Shown: piece after piece, positions 49,661 through 60,200 of the stretch | Layout: every line of letters starts with the position of its first letter | Position numbering within the stretch: position 1 is the first letter of the stretch | DNA from: Ypsolopha sequella | Taxonomy: Eukaryota > Arthropoda > Insecta > Lepidoptera > Ypsolophidae | Assembly (NCBI GenBank): GCA_934047225.1 | Contig: OW204010.1 | Location: 606,976 to 670,975, forward strand | DNA length: 64,000 bases | Reading direction: 5' to 3' | Translations under genes and position numbers: made by a program | Notes under the pieces: generated by a model | Databases searched by the model: none | The model's input: the letters and a program-made list of their open reading frames with translations, nothing else | Told to the model about the DNA's origin: nothing

Positions 49661-52600
49661 TTCCTTCAGTGCAATCTGAACCACTGCCGTGGTGCGCAGG
49701 ACCTGCTACTGCAAACCATTGCGGAGGGTTCGATTGCTCTGGCGGTAATTTCGGAGCCCTACAGGGTTCCAAAAGACCCCCACTGGATGTGTGACGGAGC
49801 CGCCTTGGTTGCCGTGTACTGGAGAGGCAAGGATAGAGACCCTCCCTGCAGAATCCTGGCCAGAGGGCAAGGTTTCGTTGCGGTCGAGTGGGGCCAGATG
49901 GTGGTGGTTGGGTGTTATGTCTCTCCCAATATCTCCCTCGCGGACTACGAGATATTTCTGGACGGGTTGGCGGTATGCATTCGCGGATATCTCACCCGTC
50001 CGATGCTTGTCCTGGGGGACTTCAACGCTCATTCTAGAGTGTGGGGGAACCCCTGGGATGACGCTAAGGGAGAGACGATACTGGAGTGGGTGGCGGGTCT
50101 CGACATCCGCCTACTTAACCAGGGGGCGGTGCCAACCTGCGTGCGCTGGCAGGGGGAGTCGATCGTTGACTTGTCGTGGGCGACTTCCACTGCAGAGAGC
50201 ATGGTGTCGGGATGGAGAGTTGCGGAAGAGATGGTCACCCTCTCTGACCATCGCCACATCTTTTTTGAGGTGGCAGTCCGATCTCTCGGTCCTTGTCTCA
50301 GGAGTCGCAGCCCTCCGAGGAGGTGGTCCCTGAGGCAAATGGACCGAGATAAGCTCAAAGCTGCTGCTGCCGTGGCAGCCTGGCCGGAGACTCCTGGTGA
50401 TGAAGTTGACCTCAATCCTGAAGTTGAGGTGGCATGGTTTCGGGAATCCATGTCAATGGTTTGCGATGCTGCAATGCCCCGAGCCAAGCCAGTGGAGAAG
50501 AGGTCGATGTACTGGTGGTCGGAAGAGATTGCAGAAATGCGTGCGATCTGCTTGCGGTGCCGACGCCAGTACCTCAGAACTAGGAGAAGGCGACTTGCCA
50601 CGGCAGAAGAAAGGGCGGTAACCTATGAGGAGTATCGGATTGCCACAAAGCACCTCCAGATTGCCATCACTGAGGCTAAGGCCCGGTCTTGGGCTGAACT
50701 TCTACGGGACCTGGACAAGGACCCATGGGGTCGACCATATAAGATGGTCATGGGGAAGCTGCGGCCCTGGGTTCCGCCTTTGACGGAAACCCTTGAACCG
50801 AATCTGGTGGACACAGTGGTCAACACTCTCTTCCCCAGAACCCAGGATGACCCTGTGCCCTTGACCCCCGTAGAACTGCCAATCTGGTCCGACGATCTGG
50901 AGGTATCAAAACCAGAGCTGACCTGCGCCGTCAAACGCCTAGCAGCGCGCAACACCGCCCCTGGCCCAGACGGTATCCCGGGTCGGGCATGGGTGCTCGC
51001 CATGGTGGAGCTGGGAGACAGGCTAAGGCGGTTGTTTACAAGCTGTCTCCGCATTGGCCAGTTCCCACGCACCTGGAAGGAGGCCAGGCTGGTGCTTCTG
51101 GTGAAGGAGGGCAGAGATCCGGACTCTCCATCCGGTTACCGACCCATATGCCTCTTAGATGAAGTGGGCAAACTATTCGAAAGAATAATTGCCCACCGTC
51201 TAAACTCACATCTTGTGAGAGTGGGCCCCGACCTGTCTGACAGCCAGTTCGGCTTTCGACAGGGTCGATCAACATTGGACGCAATTCTCCGTGTTCGACA
51301 CATGTCGAACCGGGTGGTCTCCCAGGGCGGGGTAGTGTTGGCGATCAGTTTAGACATAGTGAACGCTTTCAACTCCCTACCCTGGAGTGCGATCAGAAGG
51401 GCGTTGATTGATCACGACGTCCCTTCTTATCTGCAACGGATCATAGGGGCCTACCTGAGCGACAGGACAATTAAATATACGGGTCGAGACGGCTCAGTAC
51501 ACAGCAGGGAGGTGAACTGCGGCGTTCCCCAGGGGTCAGTGCTGGGTCCCTTGCTGTGGAACATAGCATATGACGCGGTGCTATGCGTCGGTCTCCCCGA
51601 GGGTGTCACAGTCGTCTGTTACGCAGATGACACTCTCGTTCTGATCGAGGGTGACACCTTCGAGAATACCGTCCGAAGCGCCGAACTCGGTGTGGCCTGC
51701 ATCGTGGACAAAATTCACGAGCTTGGGCTACGAGTGGCACCCCAGAAGACCGAGGCTATATGGTTCCACAAGCTTCCTCGAAGCCAGGAACCTCCCAACC
51801 TTTCGGTATGTGTCGGCTCGACTCAGGTCCAGATTGGAAGGTACATGAAGTACCTTGGCCTCATCCTCGACAGCCGTTGGGGGTTTGAGGAGCACTTCAG
51901 CCGTCAGGTCCTTCGGATTCAGAAGGTAGCCGGTGCACTTCATCGACTGCTGCCTAATCTCGGGGGGCCCAGGGAGGAAGTTCGCCGTCTGTACGCGATG
52001 GTAGTGCGGTCTATTGCTCTCTACGGAGCTCCCGTATGGTCCGCAAGACTGGGAATCAGGCGTTGCAGAACTATGTTCTATAGTGTGCAGCGCAAGATGG
52101 CAATGCGGATCGCCCGCGGATATCGCACGATATCGTTCCAGGCGGCGACGCTCCTCGCGCGTTTTCCACCGCTTGATATCCTGGCCGATATGGATGAGAG
52201 GGTATTTGCCTCAAGTCGTGGCATCGACTGTGGTGGTGAAAATGCGCCCCAAGAGCCGCTGGAGAGGGTGAAGCAGCGGGAACACCGCGCCGCGCTGGAG
52301 TCATGGTACGATAGGCTACATGAGCCGCAAAGTGCCAGACAGCGCGTAGTTGGTGCAATACTGCCCAATTTCTGGACGTGGATGATGCGAGGCTTCGGAC
52401 GAGTCACGTACCGGATGACGCAAGTGCTCACAGGGCATGGCTGCTTCGGTGAGTATCTGTGTCGAATCGGACGTGAAGAGACGGCCCAGTGTCACCATTG
52501 TGATGGTGATCTGGACTCGGCGCAGCACACGCTCGAAGAGTGCCCTGCCTGGGACTCCGAGCGGCAGGACCTGGTAAGTCAGGTTGGGCAGGACCTCTCT

Positions 52601-52780
52601 CCACCGGCGTTAGTCAATTCTATGCTGACAGGGGAGAGTTCATGGGAAGCCGTTACCAGGTTCTGCGAGAGCGTAATGGTGCGGAAAGAGGAGGCTGAGC
52701 GGGAGAGGGAGAGGGCCAATCCCGCTCGAAGGAGGAGGCACCGAGGAGGAAGAGGTGACCACCTCCATACCGCCCAGTAG
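49661..52780 (+). CDS. SART-like ORF2: endonuclease and reverse transcriptase
   Basis: About 1,040 codons. The endonuclease N-terminus FLQCNLNHCRGAQDLLLQ lies just behind the ORF1 stop (49656-49658) and upstream of the first ATG (49787). I therefore place the start region at 49661 with an unconventional initiation. Further endonuclease motifs are ISEPYRV, GDFNAHSRVWG and LSDHRH. The reverse transcriptase has APGPDGIP, YRPICLLDEVGKLFER, SLDIVNAFNSLPW, GVPQGSVLGPLLWN and YADD. The C-terminus carries CHHCDGDLDSAQHTLEEC, the zinc motif. No RNase H is visible, unlike the TRAS copies in this window. The tail is Arg-rich. Confidence 0.9.
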   Translation, partial: FLQCNLNHCRGAQDLLLQTIAEGSIALAVISEPYRVPKDPHWMCDGAALVAVYWRGKDRDPPCRILARGQGFVAVEWGQMVVVGCYVSPNISLADYEIFLDGLAVCIRGYLTRPMLVLGDFNAHSRVWGNPWDDAKGETILEWVAGLDIRLLNQGAVPTCVRWQGESIVDLSWATSTAESMVSGWRVAEEMVTLSDHRHIFFEVAVRSLGPCLRSRSPPRRWSLRQMDRDKLKAAAAVAAWPETPGDEVDLNPEVEVAWFRESMSMVCDAAMPRAKPVEKRSMYWWSEEIAEMRAICLRCRRQYLRTRRRRLATAEERAVTYEEYRIATKHLQIAITEAKARSWAELLRDLDKDPWGRPYKMVMGKLRPWVPPLTETLEPNLVDTVVNTLFPRTQDDPVPLTPVELPIWSDDLEVSKPELTCAVKRLAARNTAPGPDGIPGRAWVLAMVELGDRLRRLFTSCLRIGQFPRTWKEARLVLLVKEGRDPDSPSGYRPICLLDEVGKLFERIIAHRLNSHLVRVGPDLSDSQFGFRQGRSTLDAILRVRHMSNRVVSQGGVVLAISLDIVNAFNSLPWSAIRRALIDHDVPSYLQRIIGAYLSDRTIKYTGRDGSVHSREVNCGVPQGSVLGPLLWNIAYDAVLCVGLPEGVTVVCYADDTLVLIEGDTFENTVRSAELGVACIVDKIHELGLRVAPQKTEAIWFHKLPRSQEPPNLSVCVGSTQVQIGRYMKYLGLILDSRWGFEEHFSRQVLRIQKVAGALHRLLPNLGGPREEVRRLYAMVVRSIALYGAPVWSARLGIRRCRTMFYSVQRKMAMRIARGYRTISFQAATLLARFPPLDILADMDERVFASSRGIDCGGENAPQEPLERVKQREHRAALESWYDRLHEPQSARQRVVGAILPNFWTWMMRGFGRVTYRMTQVLTGHGCFGEYLCRIGREETAQCHHCDGDLDSAQHTLEECPAWDSERQDLVSQVGQDLSPPALVNSMLTGESSWEAVTRFCESVMVRKEEAERERERANPARRRRHRGGRGDHLHTAQ

Positions 52781-53174
52781 TTCGGGCATAGAATAAGACT
52801 ACGGTATCCCCTGCCTGTCGTAAAAGGCGACTAAAAGGGGCTCCCGAGCTGCGGATGCGTGGGGCGGGGGCCCCTCGAATCTACTAAACAGCTCCGGGAG
52901 GATGGCAGCACGATGTGGTCTCGTGCTGCCTTGGCACCGAGAGGGTGCAAGGGGAAGCAATACTCAGCTTCCCCAGGGAGGGCCGCAGACGCGGCGTTGC
53001 GCCAGAGGGGCACCGGTGCGTTCCACAGGAGATCCCGGAGCCCCTTGATTGGCGTGGAGGAAGGCCACCATGGGGTTTTAGCCGGTAAGAGTCCGGCATA
53101 ACCTGTCCCGCTCCCCCAAGCCGGAAGGTATCCATGAAGGATTTCCCCATGTAAAAAAAAAAAAAAAAAAAAAA

Positions 53175-53211
53175 GGTTAGGTTAGGTTAGGTTAGGTTAG
53201 GTTAGGTTAGG
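53175..53211 (+). repeat. TTAGG telomeric island 5 (7 units)
   Basis: Seven units lie between the poly(A) of the SART-like element and the poly(T) of TRAS C. The two elements are therefore tail to tail across 37 bp of telomere repeat. Confidence 0.97.
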
Positions 53212-53504
53212 TTTTTTTTTTTTTTTTTTTTAAATTCAATCAACTTTTCTGATTGGCAGGCTCTCCCCTGACATGGATAGTCAGGGGCCTTTTTATTTTA
53301 ATTATTATTTGTGACCCGTTTATTTGGGTTTCTGTGGGTGGGGTCCTCCGTCATATTACACATCTTAAGGGTAACAAAGGGATAAAATCGAATCTTCATA
53401 TATATTATTATTACTATTTTTTCATTTTTTTATTTTCCTTTCTCTTTCTTTTTGTTTCTTTCCTCTTTTTTGTTGTTTTGTTTTGCTTGTGCTTTTTTGT
53501 TACG

Positions 53505-53535
<31 letters not shown>

Positions 53536-56485
53536 ATCTCATTTCATCTTAACTAATATCAAATCTCATTGCGATATTCTTAATAAATACTTAAAACTTG
53601 ACGGAAGAGCCCTCCCGAGCCTATACAATTATTTTAATACATATTAAAATTTGATAAATTAAATTAAATTATTAATTAAACTATAACTAAATAATTATTA
53701 AAATACAATTTTTAAAGAATACATTACATTGATTAAAATTCAATAAAACTACAACTTAAAATATCCCTTCTCTATTTGTTCCTTTTGGCCGCACATCTTA
53801 CGACCCTCTCTAAATATTTAAATAGAGGGTCTCGTTTTTCGGCATTCGCAATTATGTCCGGCAGCTTGTCTTTGCTAAAAACATTTTCTATTTCCATCTC
53901 CAGGTTAGCCCTCCACAGACCGAACCTTGGACAATCAAAAATTATATGCCATATCGTTTCCTCCACCTCTGGATCGCATACGCAAGCGGGACTGTCCTTA
54001 AGTTTGAATCTGTGCAGGTACGATGCAAATCCTCCATGCCCTGTAAGGGCTTGTACGATCGGGGGAGTTAATTTGACCCTCCTTACGATGTTATGTGCTT
54101 TCGCAACATCAGGTAGGAAGGCCTTTGTAACTCCCCCCGTACTTGTGGAGTCGTACCTGCACTGCCACTTCTGGACAGTCCCCTCTCGTATGGACCTCTT
54201 TATGTGGGAGGTGGGGATGGCATCATAATCCGCCGAGGATTTCTTATGGAGGGCTGCATCTTTTGCCAGCTCGTCCGCGCGTTCGTTTCCAGGCGTACCG
54301 ACGTGTGCCCTCAGCCAGAACAGTCTCACGTCACGGCCCTCCCGCCGGATGTCATGCACGCAACGCTCAATGCTGTGTGCCAGGGGATGAAATACCTCCT
54401 GGCTTCGGAGCAGGTCCAACGATGATCTGGAGTCGCTCAGAATGTTTACGAGCGACTCCTTTCCGTTCCTGACCTGCTCCACAGCCCTGAGCAACGCGTA
54501 CATTTCCGACTGAAAGACCGTGCAGTAAGACTCGAGGCGGAACTTCGAGTACTTGGTCTCCCTACCGTCCTTCCACCACGTGAGTGCCGCTCCGACCTTG
54601 CCCTGTATTTTACTACCATCGGTGTAAATACAGGGCCCGGTGATATTATGAGCGGCAACTGTGGAAGGTGTGAGATCGTCCAGGCACTCGAAGTCCAGAA
54701 CCTCTCGTTCCGCTGGATGCGACTTTGTGTCGTATGGCACACGTCGTTCCACCCTTCTATCGTCGGGTATATGCGCTACGTTTTTTCCTCGCTTTGCCCT
54801 GTACAGACTAGCAGCCTCCTGGATCCTAAGATCGATGGGGAGTGCATCCGCCAGCACTAGGGCCGATGATAGAGACACCGTGCGGTACGCCTTGCACATT
54901 TTCTGTGCGAATCCCCGCTGCAGAGATTCCAGCTGGTTAATTACCATCAGCTTCTCTGCAGCGGGAGCCCATGCGCTTGCCGCGTACAGCACGATTGGCT
55001 CTATCACCGACACGTATATCGTCCTGATGATCTCCTGGCTCAAACCCCAACTCACCCTCGCCGCACACGCCAGCTGCTTGTAGATGTCGGTGACTTTTCT
55101 ACAAACAGCCGATACGTGCGCATTAAAAGTGAGTTTGTTATCTATGATAACACCTAGCAGGCGGATTTCCTGCACGAGCGGCAAAGACACTCCAGCCATG
55201 CTGATGACTGGGGGCTCAAATTTTAGCTTGCGCGTAAGTAGCATCGCAAAAGTTTTTTGCGCCGCGAAGTTAAGCTTATTTTTGAGCCCCCAGTCCCGCA
55301 CTTTCTGGAGGGCCGCGTTGGCTCTCGCCTGCAGGGGGGCCGTGTTGAACTCGGAGAACACCAGGACAACATCGTCCGCGTAGGCCTGACAGTACACCCC
55401 TTCCTGCTCAAGGAGTGTGAGCAGGGGGTTGAGAATCAGGTTCCAGAATAGGGGGCCCGCAATCGATCCCTGGACACAACCCTTACTGGTTCCTTTTTCC
55501 CAACTTTCCCTCGCATAGTGGACCTTGACCCGTCGGTCCTCCAGGTACGAGGCCACCAGTCCATAAATATTTGCAGGGCATTTGTGTGCGAGGAGTTGGA
55601 CTTTCAGAGCCGGCCACCAAGCATTGTCGAAGGCCCCCTCTATGTCCAGCGAGACCATAAGTACGATCTTTTTGTTTTTAATTTCAGATCGTACGTGTCC
55701 CACCAGATCATAGAGGGAGTCCTCAGTGCTTTTTTGTGGCACGAAACCGTATTGACTGCTGCTGAGTGAAGGTAGTATATGCCATCTTATTCGGGTTACC
55801 AGGAGTTTTTCCACAGTTTTGCCCATAACAGGTAAGAGTCCAATTGGCCGATGTGCCCTCGGGTCCGAGTAGTCCTCCTTCGCGGGCTTTCTGAGTATGC
55901 ATACGTAAGCTAACTTCCATCTAACCGGAAAATGGCCCAAAGCCAGGCATTTATTTGCGATGGCCAGGAACATTTCCCGGTCGCAACGAATTGCCTGCTC
56001 ACATATGTCCGCGGTCCACCCATCCGGGCCTGGAGCCTTCTTAGGGTTGAGGGTTCTCAACACCGCTTCAAGCTCCGCTCCGGTAAAAGGTGGATCATCG
56101 GTACTCAGTTGGTCCTGAAGTTCGAGGACTGACCTCTCCGATATTGCACGAATCTCGCGCTGGTCTGCGGACTCAGCATCCACGAGGTCATCCGGGAAAA
56201 ACGTGAGAGCCAGTCTTTCCGCCGACTCTTTCGGACTTAACGTTCCGTTTTGGTCGCACAGAAGTCGGTCCTCTCTTCTTTTTACAGTTCTTCTGATGAC
56301 CCTGTACACGCCGTCCCACAGACTCTCTCTTTCCTGTTTTGTGCAAAACTGCTTCCAGCTAGCGTTTTGCGCTTCTTGCGCCGCATCTTTGTAACGCTGT
56401 TTTGCCTCCAGGTAAGTGTCAACGACGAGTTGCCTTCTTCGGTCCGCTGCACACCGGATGCGCCGCTTCTTGGTAATAGCGTCTC
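53212..56485 (-). mobile_element. TRAS C: 5'-truncated TRAS-like element
   Basis: Poly(T) 53212-53231. The 3' UTR hairpin is CCCCTGAC/GTCAGGGG at 53265-53287. The long-range complementary pair is 53336-53353 with 53599-53616. It is nearly identical to TRAS D from the 3' end up to the truncation at 56485, where TTAGG begins. Confidence 0.95.
53772..56485 (-). CDS. TRAS C ORF2, 5'-truncated (reverse transcriptase, RNase H, CCHC)
   Basis: The frame is open from the truncation point to the stop, about 904 codons. It starts inside the linker between endonuclease and reverse transcriptase (AITKKRRIRCAADRRRQL). It keeps the whole polymerase (YADD), RNase H and the C-terminal CVCD ... HIIFDC knuckle. 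Compared with TRAS D I count about seven residue differences in 845 (for example K for E after AKRG, and H for Y in the IPTS.IKR block). It has no endonuclease and no start codon of its own. Confidence 0.92.
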
Positions 56486-56700
56486 TTAGGTTAGGTTAGG
56501 TTAGGTTAGGTTAGGTTAGGTTAGGTTAGGTTAGGTTAGGTTAGGTTAGGTTAGGTTAGGTTAGGTTAGGTTAGGTTAGGTTAGGTTAGGTTAGGTTAGG
56601 TTAGGTTAGGTTAGGTTAGGTTAGGTTAGGTTAGGTTAGGTTAGGTTAGGTTAGGTTAGGTTAGGTTAGGTTAGGTTAGGTTAGGTTAGGTTAGGTTAGG
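56486..56700 (+). repeat. TTAGG telomeric island 6 (43 perfect units)
   Basis: 215 bp of uninterrupted TTAGG. It begins directly at the truncated 5' edge of TRAS C (GCGTCTC then TTAGG) and ends at the poly(T) of TRAS D. It is the longest island in the window. Confidence 0.98.
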
Positions 56701-57259
56701 TTTTTTTTTTTTTTTTTTTTTTTATAATTCAATCAACTTTTCTGATTGGCAGGCTCTCCCCTGACATGGATAGTCAGGGGCCTTTTTATTTTAATTATTA
56801 TTTGTGACCCGTTTATTTGGGTTTCTGTGGGTGGGGTCCTCCGTCATATTACACATCTTAAGGGTAAGAAAGGGATAAAATCGAATCGTCATATATATTA
56901 TTATTACAATTTTTTCATTTTTTTTTATTTTCCTTTCTCTTTCTTTTTGTTTCTTTCCTCTTTTTTGTTGTTTTGTTTTGCTTGTGCTTTTTTGTTACGT
57001 TTTTTTTTTTTTTTTTTTTTGCTATCTCATTTCATCTTAACTAATATCAGATCTCATTACAATATTCTTAATAAATACTTAAAACTTGACGGAAGAGCCC
57101 TCCCGAGCCTATACAATTATTTTAATACATATTAAAATTTGATAAATTAAATTAAATTATTAATTAAGCTATAACTAAATAATTATTAAAATACAATTTT
57201 AAAAGAATACATTACATTGATTAAAATTCAATAAAACTACAACTTAAAATATCCCTTCT

Positions 57260-60200
57260 CTATTTGTTCCTTTTGGCCGCACATCTTACGACCCTCTCTA
57301 AATATTTAAATAGAGGGTCTCGTTTTTCGGCATTCGCAATTATGTCCGGCAGCTTGTCTTTGCTAAAAACATTTTCTATTTCCATCTCCAGGTTAGCCCT
57401 CCACAGACCGAACCTTGGACAATCAAAAATTATATGCCATATCGTTTCCTCCACCTCTGGATCGCATACGCAAGCGGGACTGTCCTTAAGTTTGAATCTG
57501 TGCAGGTACGATGCAAATCCTCCATGCCCTGTAAGGGCTTGTACGATCGGGGGAGTTAATTTGACCCTCCTTACGATGTTATGTGCTTTCGCAACATCAG
57601 GTAGGAAGGCCTTTGTAACTCCCCCCGTACTTGTGGAGTCGTACCTGCACTGCCACTTCTGGACAGTCCCCTCTCGTATGGACCTCTTTATGTAGGAGGT
57701 GGGGATGGCATCATAATCCGCCGAGGATTTCTTATGGAGGGCTGCGTCTTTTGCCAGCTCGTCCGCGCGTTCGTTTCCAGGCGTACCGACGTGTGCTCTC
57801 AGCCAGAACAGTCTCACGTCACGGCCCTCCCGCCGGATGTCATGCACGCAACGCTCAATGCTGTGTGCCAGGGGATGAAATACCTCCTGGCTTCGGAGCA
57901 GGTCCAACGATGATCTGGAGTCGCTCAGAATGTTTACGAGCGACTCCTTTCCGTTCCTGACCTGCTCAACAGCCCTGAGCAACGCGTACATTTCCGACTG
58001 AAAGACCGTGCAGTAAGACTCGAGGCGGAACTTCGAGTACTTGGTCTCCCTACCGTCCTTCCACCACGTGAGTGCCGCTCCGACCTTGCCCTGTATTTTA
58101 CTACCATCGGTGTAAATACAGGGCCCGGTGATATTATGAGCGGCAACTGTGGAAGGTGTGAGATCGTCCAGGCACTCGAAGTCCAGAACCTCTCGTTCCG
58201 CTGGATGCGACTTTATGTCGTATGGCACACGTCGTTCCACCCTTCTATCGTCGGGTATATGCGCTACGTTTTCTCCTCGCTTTGCCCTGTACAGACTAGC
58301 AGCCTCCTGGATCCTAAGATCGAGGGGGAGTGCATCCGCCAGCACTAGGGCCGATGATAGAGACACCGTGCGGTACGCCTTGCACATTTTCTGTGCGAAT
58401 CCCCGCTGCAGAGATTCCAGCTGGTTAATAACCATCAGCTTCTCTGCAGCGGGAGCCCATGCGCTTGCCGCGTACAGCACGATTGGCTCTATCACCGACA
58501 CGTATATCGTCCTGATGATCTCCTGGCTCAAACCCCAACTCACCCTTGCCGCGCACGCCAGCTGCTTGTAGATGTCAGTGACTTTTCTACAAACAGCCGA
58601 TACGTGCGCATTAAAAGTGAGTTTGTTATCTATGATAACACCTAGCAGGCGGATTTCCTGCACGAGCGGCAAAGACACTCCAGCCATGCTGATGACTGGG
58701 GGCTCAAATTTCAGCTTGCGCGTAAGTAGCATCGCAAAAGTTTTTTGCGCCGCGAAGTTAAGCTTATTTTTGAGCCCCCAGTCCCGCACTTTCTGGAGGG
58801 CCGCGTTGGCTCTCGCCTGCAGGGGGGCCGTGTTGAACTCGGAGAACACCAGGACAACATCGTCCGCGTAGGCCTGACAGTACACCCCTTCCTGCTTAAG
58901 GAGTGTGAGCAGGGGGTTGAGAATCAGGTTCCAGAATAGGGGGCCCGCAATCGATCCCTGGACACAACCCTTACTGGTTCCTTTTTCCCAACTTTCCCTC
59001 GCATAGTGGACCTTGACCCGTCGGTCCTCCAGGTACGAGGCCACCAGTCCATAAATATTTGCAGGGCATTTGTGTGCGAGGAGTTGGACTTTCAGAGCCG
59101 GCCACCAAGCATTGTCGAAAGCCCCCTCTATGTCCAGCGAGACCATAAGTACGATCTTTTTGTTTTTAATTTCAGATCGTACGTGTCCCACCAGATCATA
59201 AAGGGAGTCCTCAGTGCTTTTTTGTGGCACGAAACCGTATTGACTGCTGCTGAGTGAAGGTAGTATATGCCATCTTATTCGGGTTACCAGGAGTTTTTCC
59301 ACAGTTTTGCCCATAACAGGTAAGAGTCCAATTGGCCGATGTGCCCTCGGGTCCGAGTAGTCCTCCTTCGCGGGCTTTCTGAGTATGCATACGTAAGCTA
59401 ACTTCCATCTAACCGGAAAATGGCCCAAAGCCAGGCATTTATTTGCGATGGCCAGGAACATTTCCCGGTCGCAACGAATTGCCTGCTCACATATGTCCGC
59501 GGTCCACCCATCCGGGCCTGGAGCCTTCTTAGGGTTGAGGGTTCTCAACACCGCTTCAAGCTCCGCTCCGGTAAAAGGTGGATCATCGGTACTCAGTTGG
59601 TCCTGAAGTTCGAGGACTGACCTCTCCGATATTGCACGAATCTGGCGCTGGTCTGCGGACTCAGCATCCACGAGGTCATCCGGGAAAAACGTGAGAGCCA
59701 GTCTTTCCGCCGACTCTTTCGGACTTAACGTTCCGTTTTGGTCGCACAGAAGTTGGTCCTCTCTTCTTTTTACAGTTCTTCTGATGACCCTGTACACGCC
59801 ATCCCACAGACTCTCTCTTTCCTGTTTTGTGCAAAACTGCTTCCAGCTAGCGTTTTGCGCTTCTTGCGCCGCATCTTTGTAACGCTGTTTTGCCTCCAGG
59901 TAAGTGTCAACGACGAGTTGCCTTCTTCGGTCCGCTGCACACCGGATGCGCCGCTTCTTGGTAATAGCGTCTCTTCTGAGACGCTCCAGAGCGGGGCTCC
60001 ACCACGGCAGCGGATGTCTTCCCTTTCGGACTCCCACCTTGGGTATGGTCTCTTCACAGGCTTGAGAGATTTCCGTTAGGTAGGAGTCAAGAACTGATTC
60101 CAGCTCCTCAGGATCACTTATCTGTTCCACCCTTGAGGCAGTCAGGTTGCTCTCATCCAATCCAGAACGGACGGAGCGACCGAACGCTGACCAATCGGCC

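Larger units (their letters stand above)
47500..53174 (+). mobile_element. Full-length SART-like telomeric non-LTR retrotransposon
   Basis: It starts right after TTAGG (GCGGCGAGCTTGGCC) and ends in poly(A) 53153-53174 followed by TTAGG, the orientation described for SART elements. The order is 5' UTR (47500-47753), ORF1, ORF2 and a 3' UTR (52781-53152). The 3' UTR contains CCTGCCTGTCGTAAAAGGCG, a motif I recall from several R1-clade elements. Both ORFs are open, so it may be competent. Confidence 0.92.

Noticed and set aside
53253..53552. Small membrane protein in the TRAS C 3' UTR (repeated at 56746-57135)
   Set aside because: It lies antisense in the 3' UTR. Hydrophobicity is due to T runs, and the frame differs between the two copies at its end.
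56486..56700. True chromosome end
   Set aside because: A complete-looking retrotransposon follows to the right, so the tract is internal.
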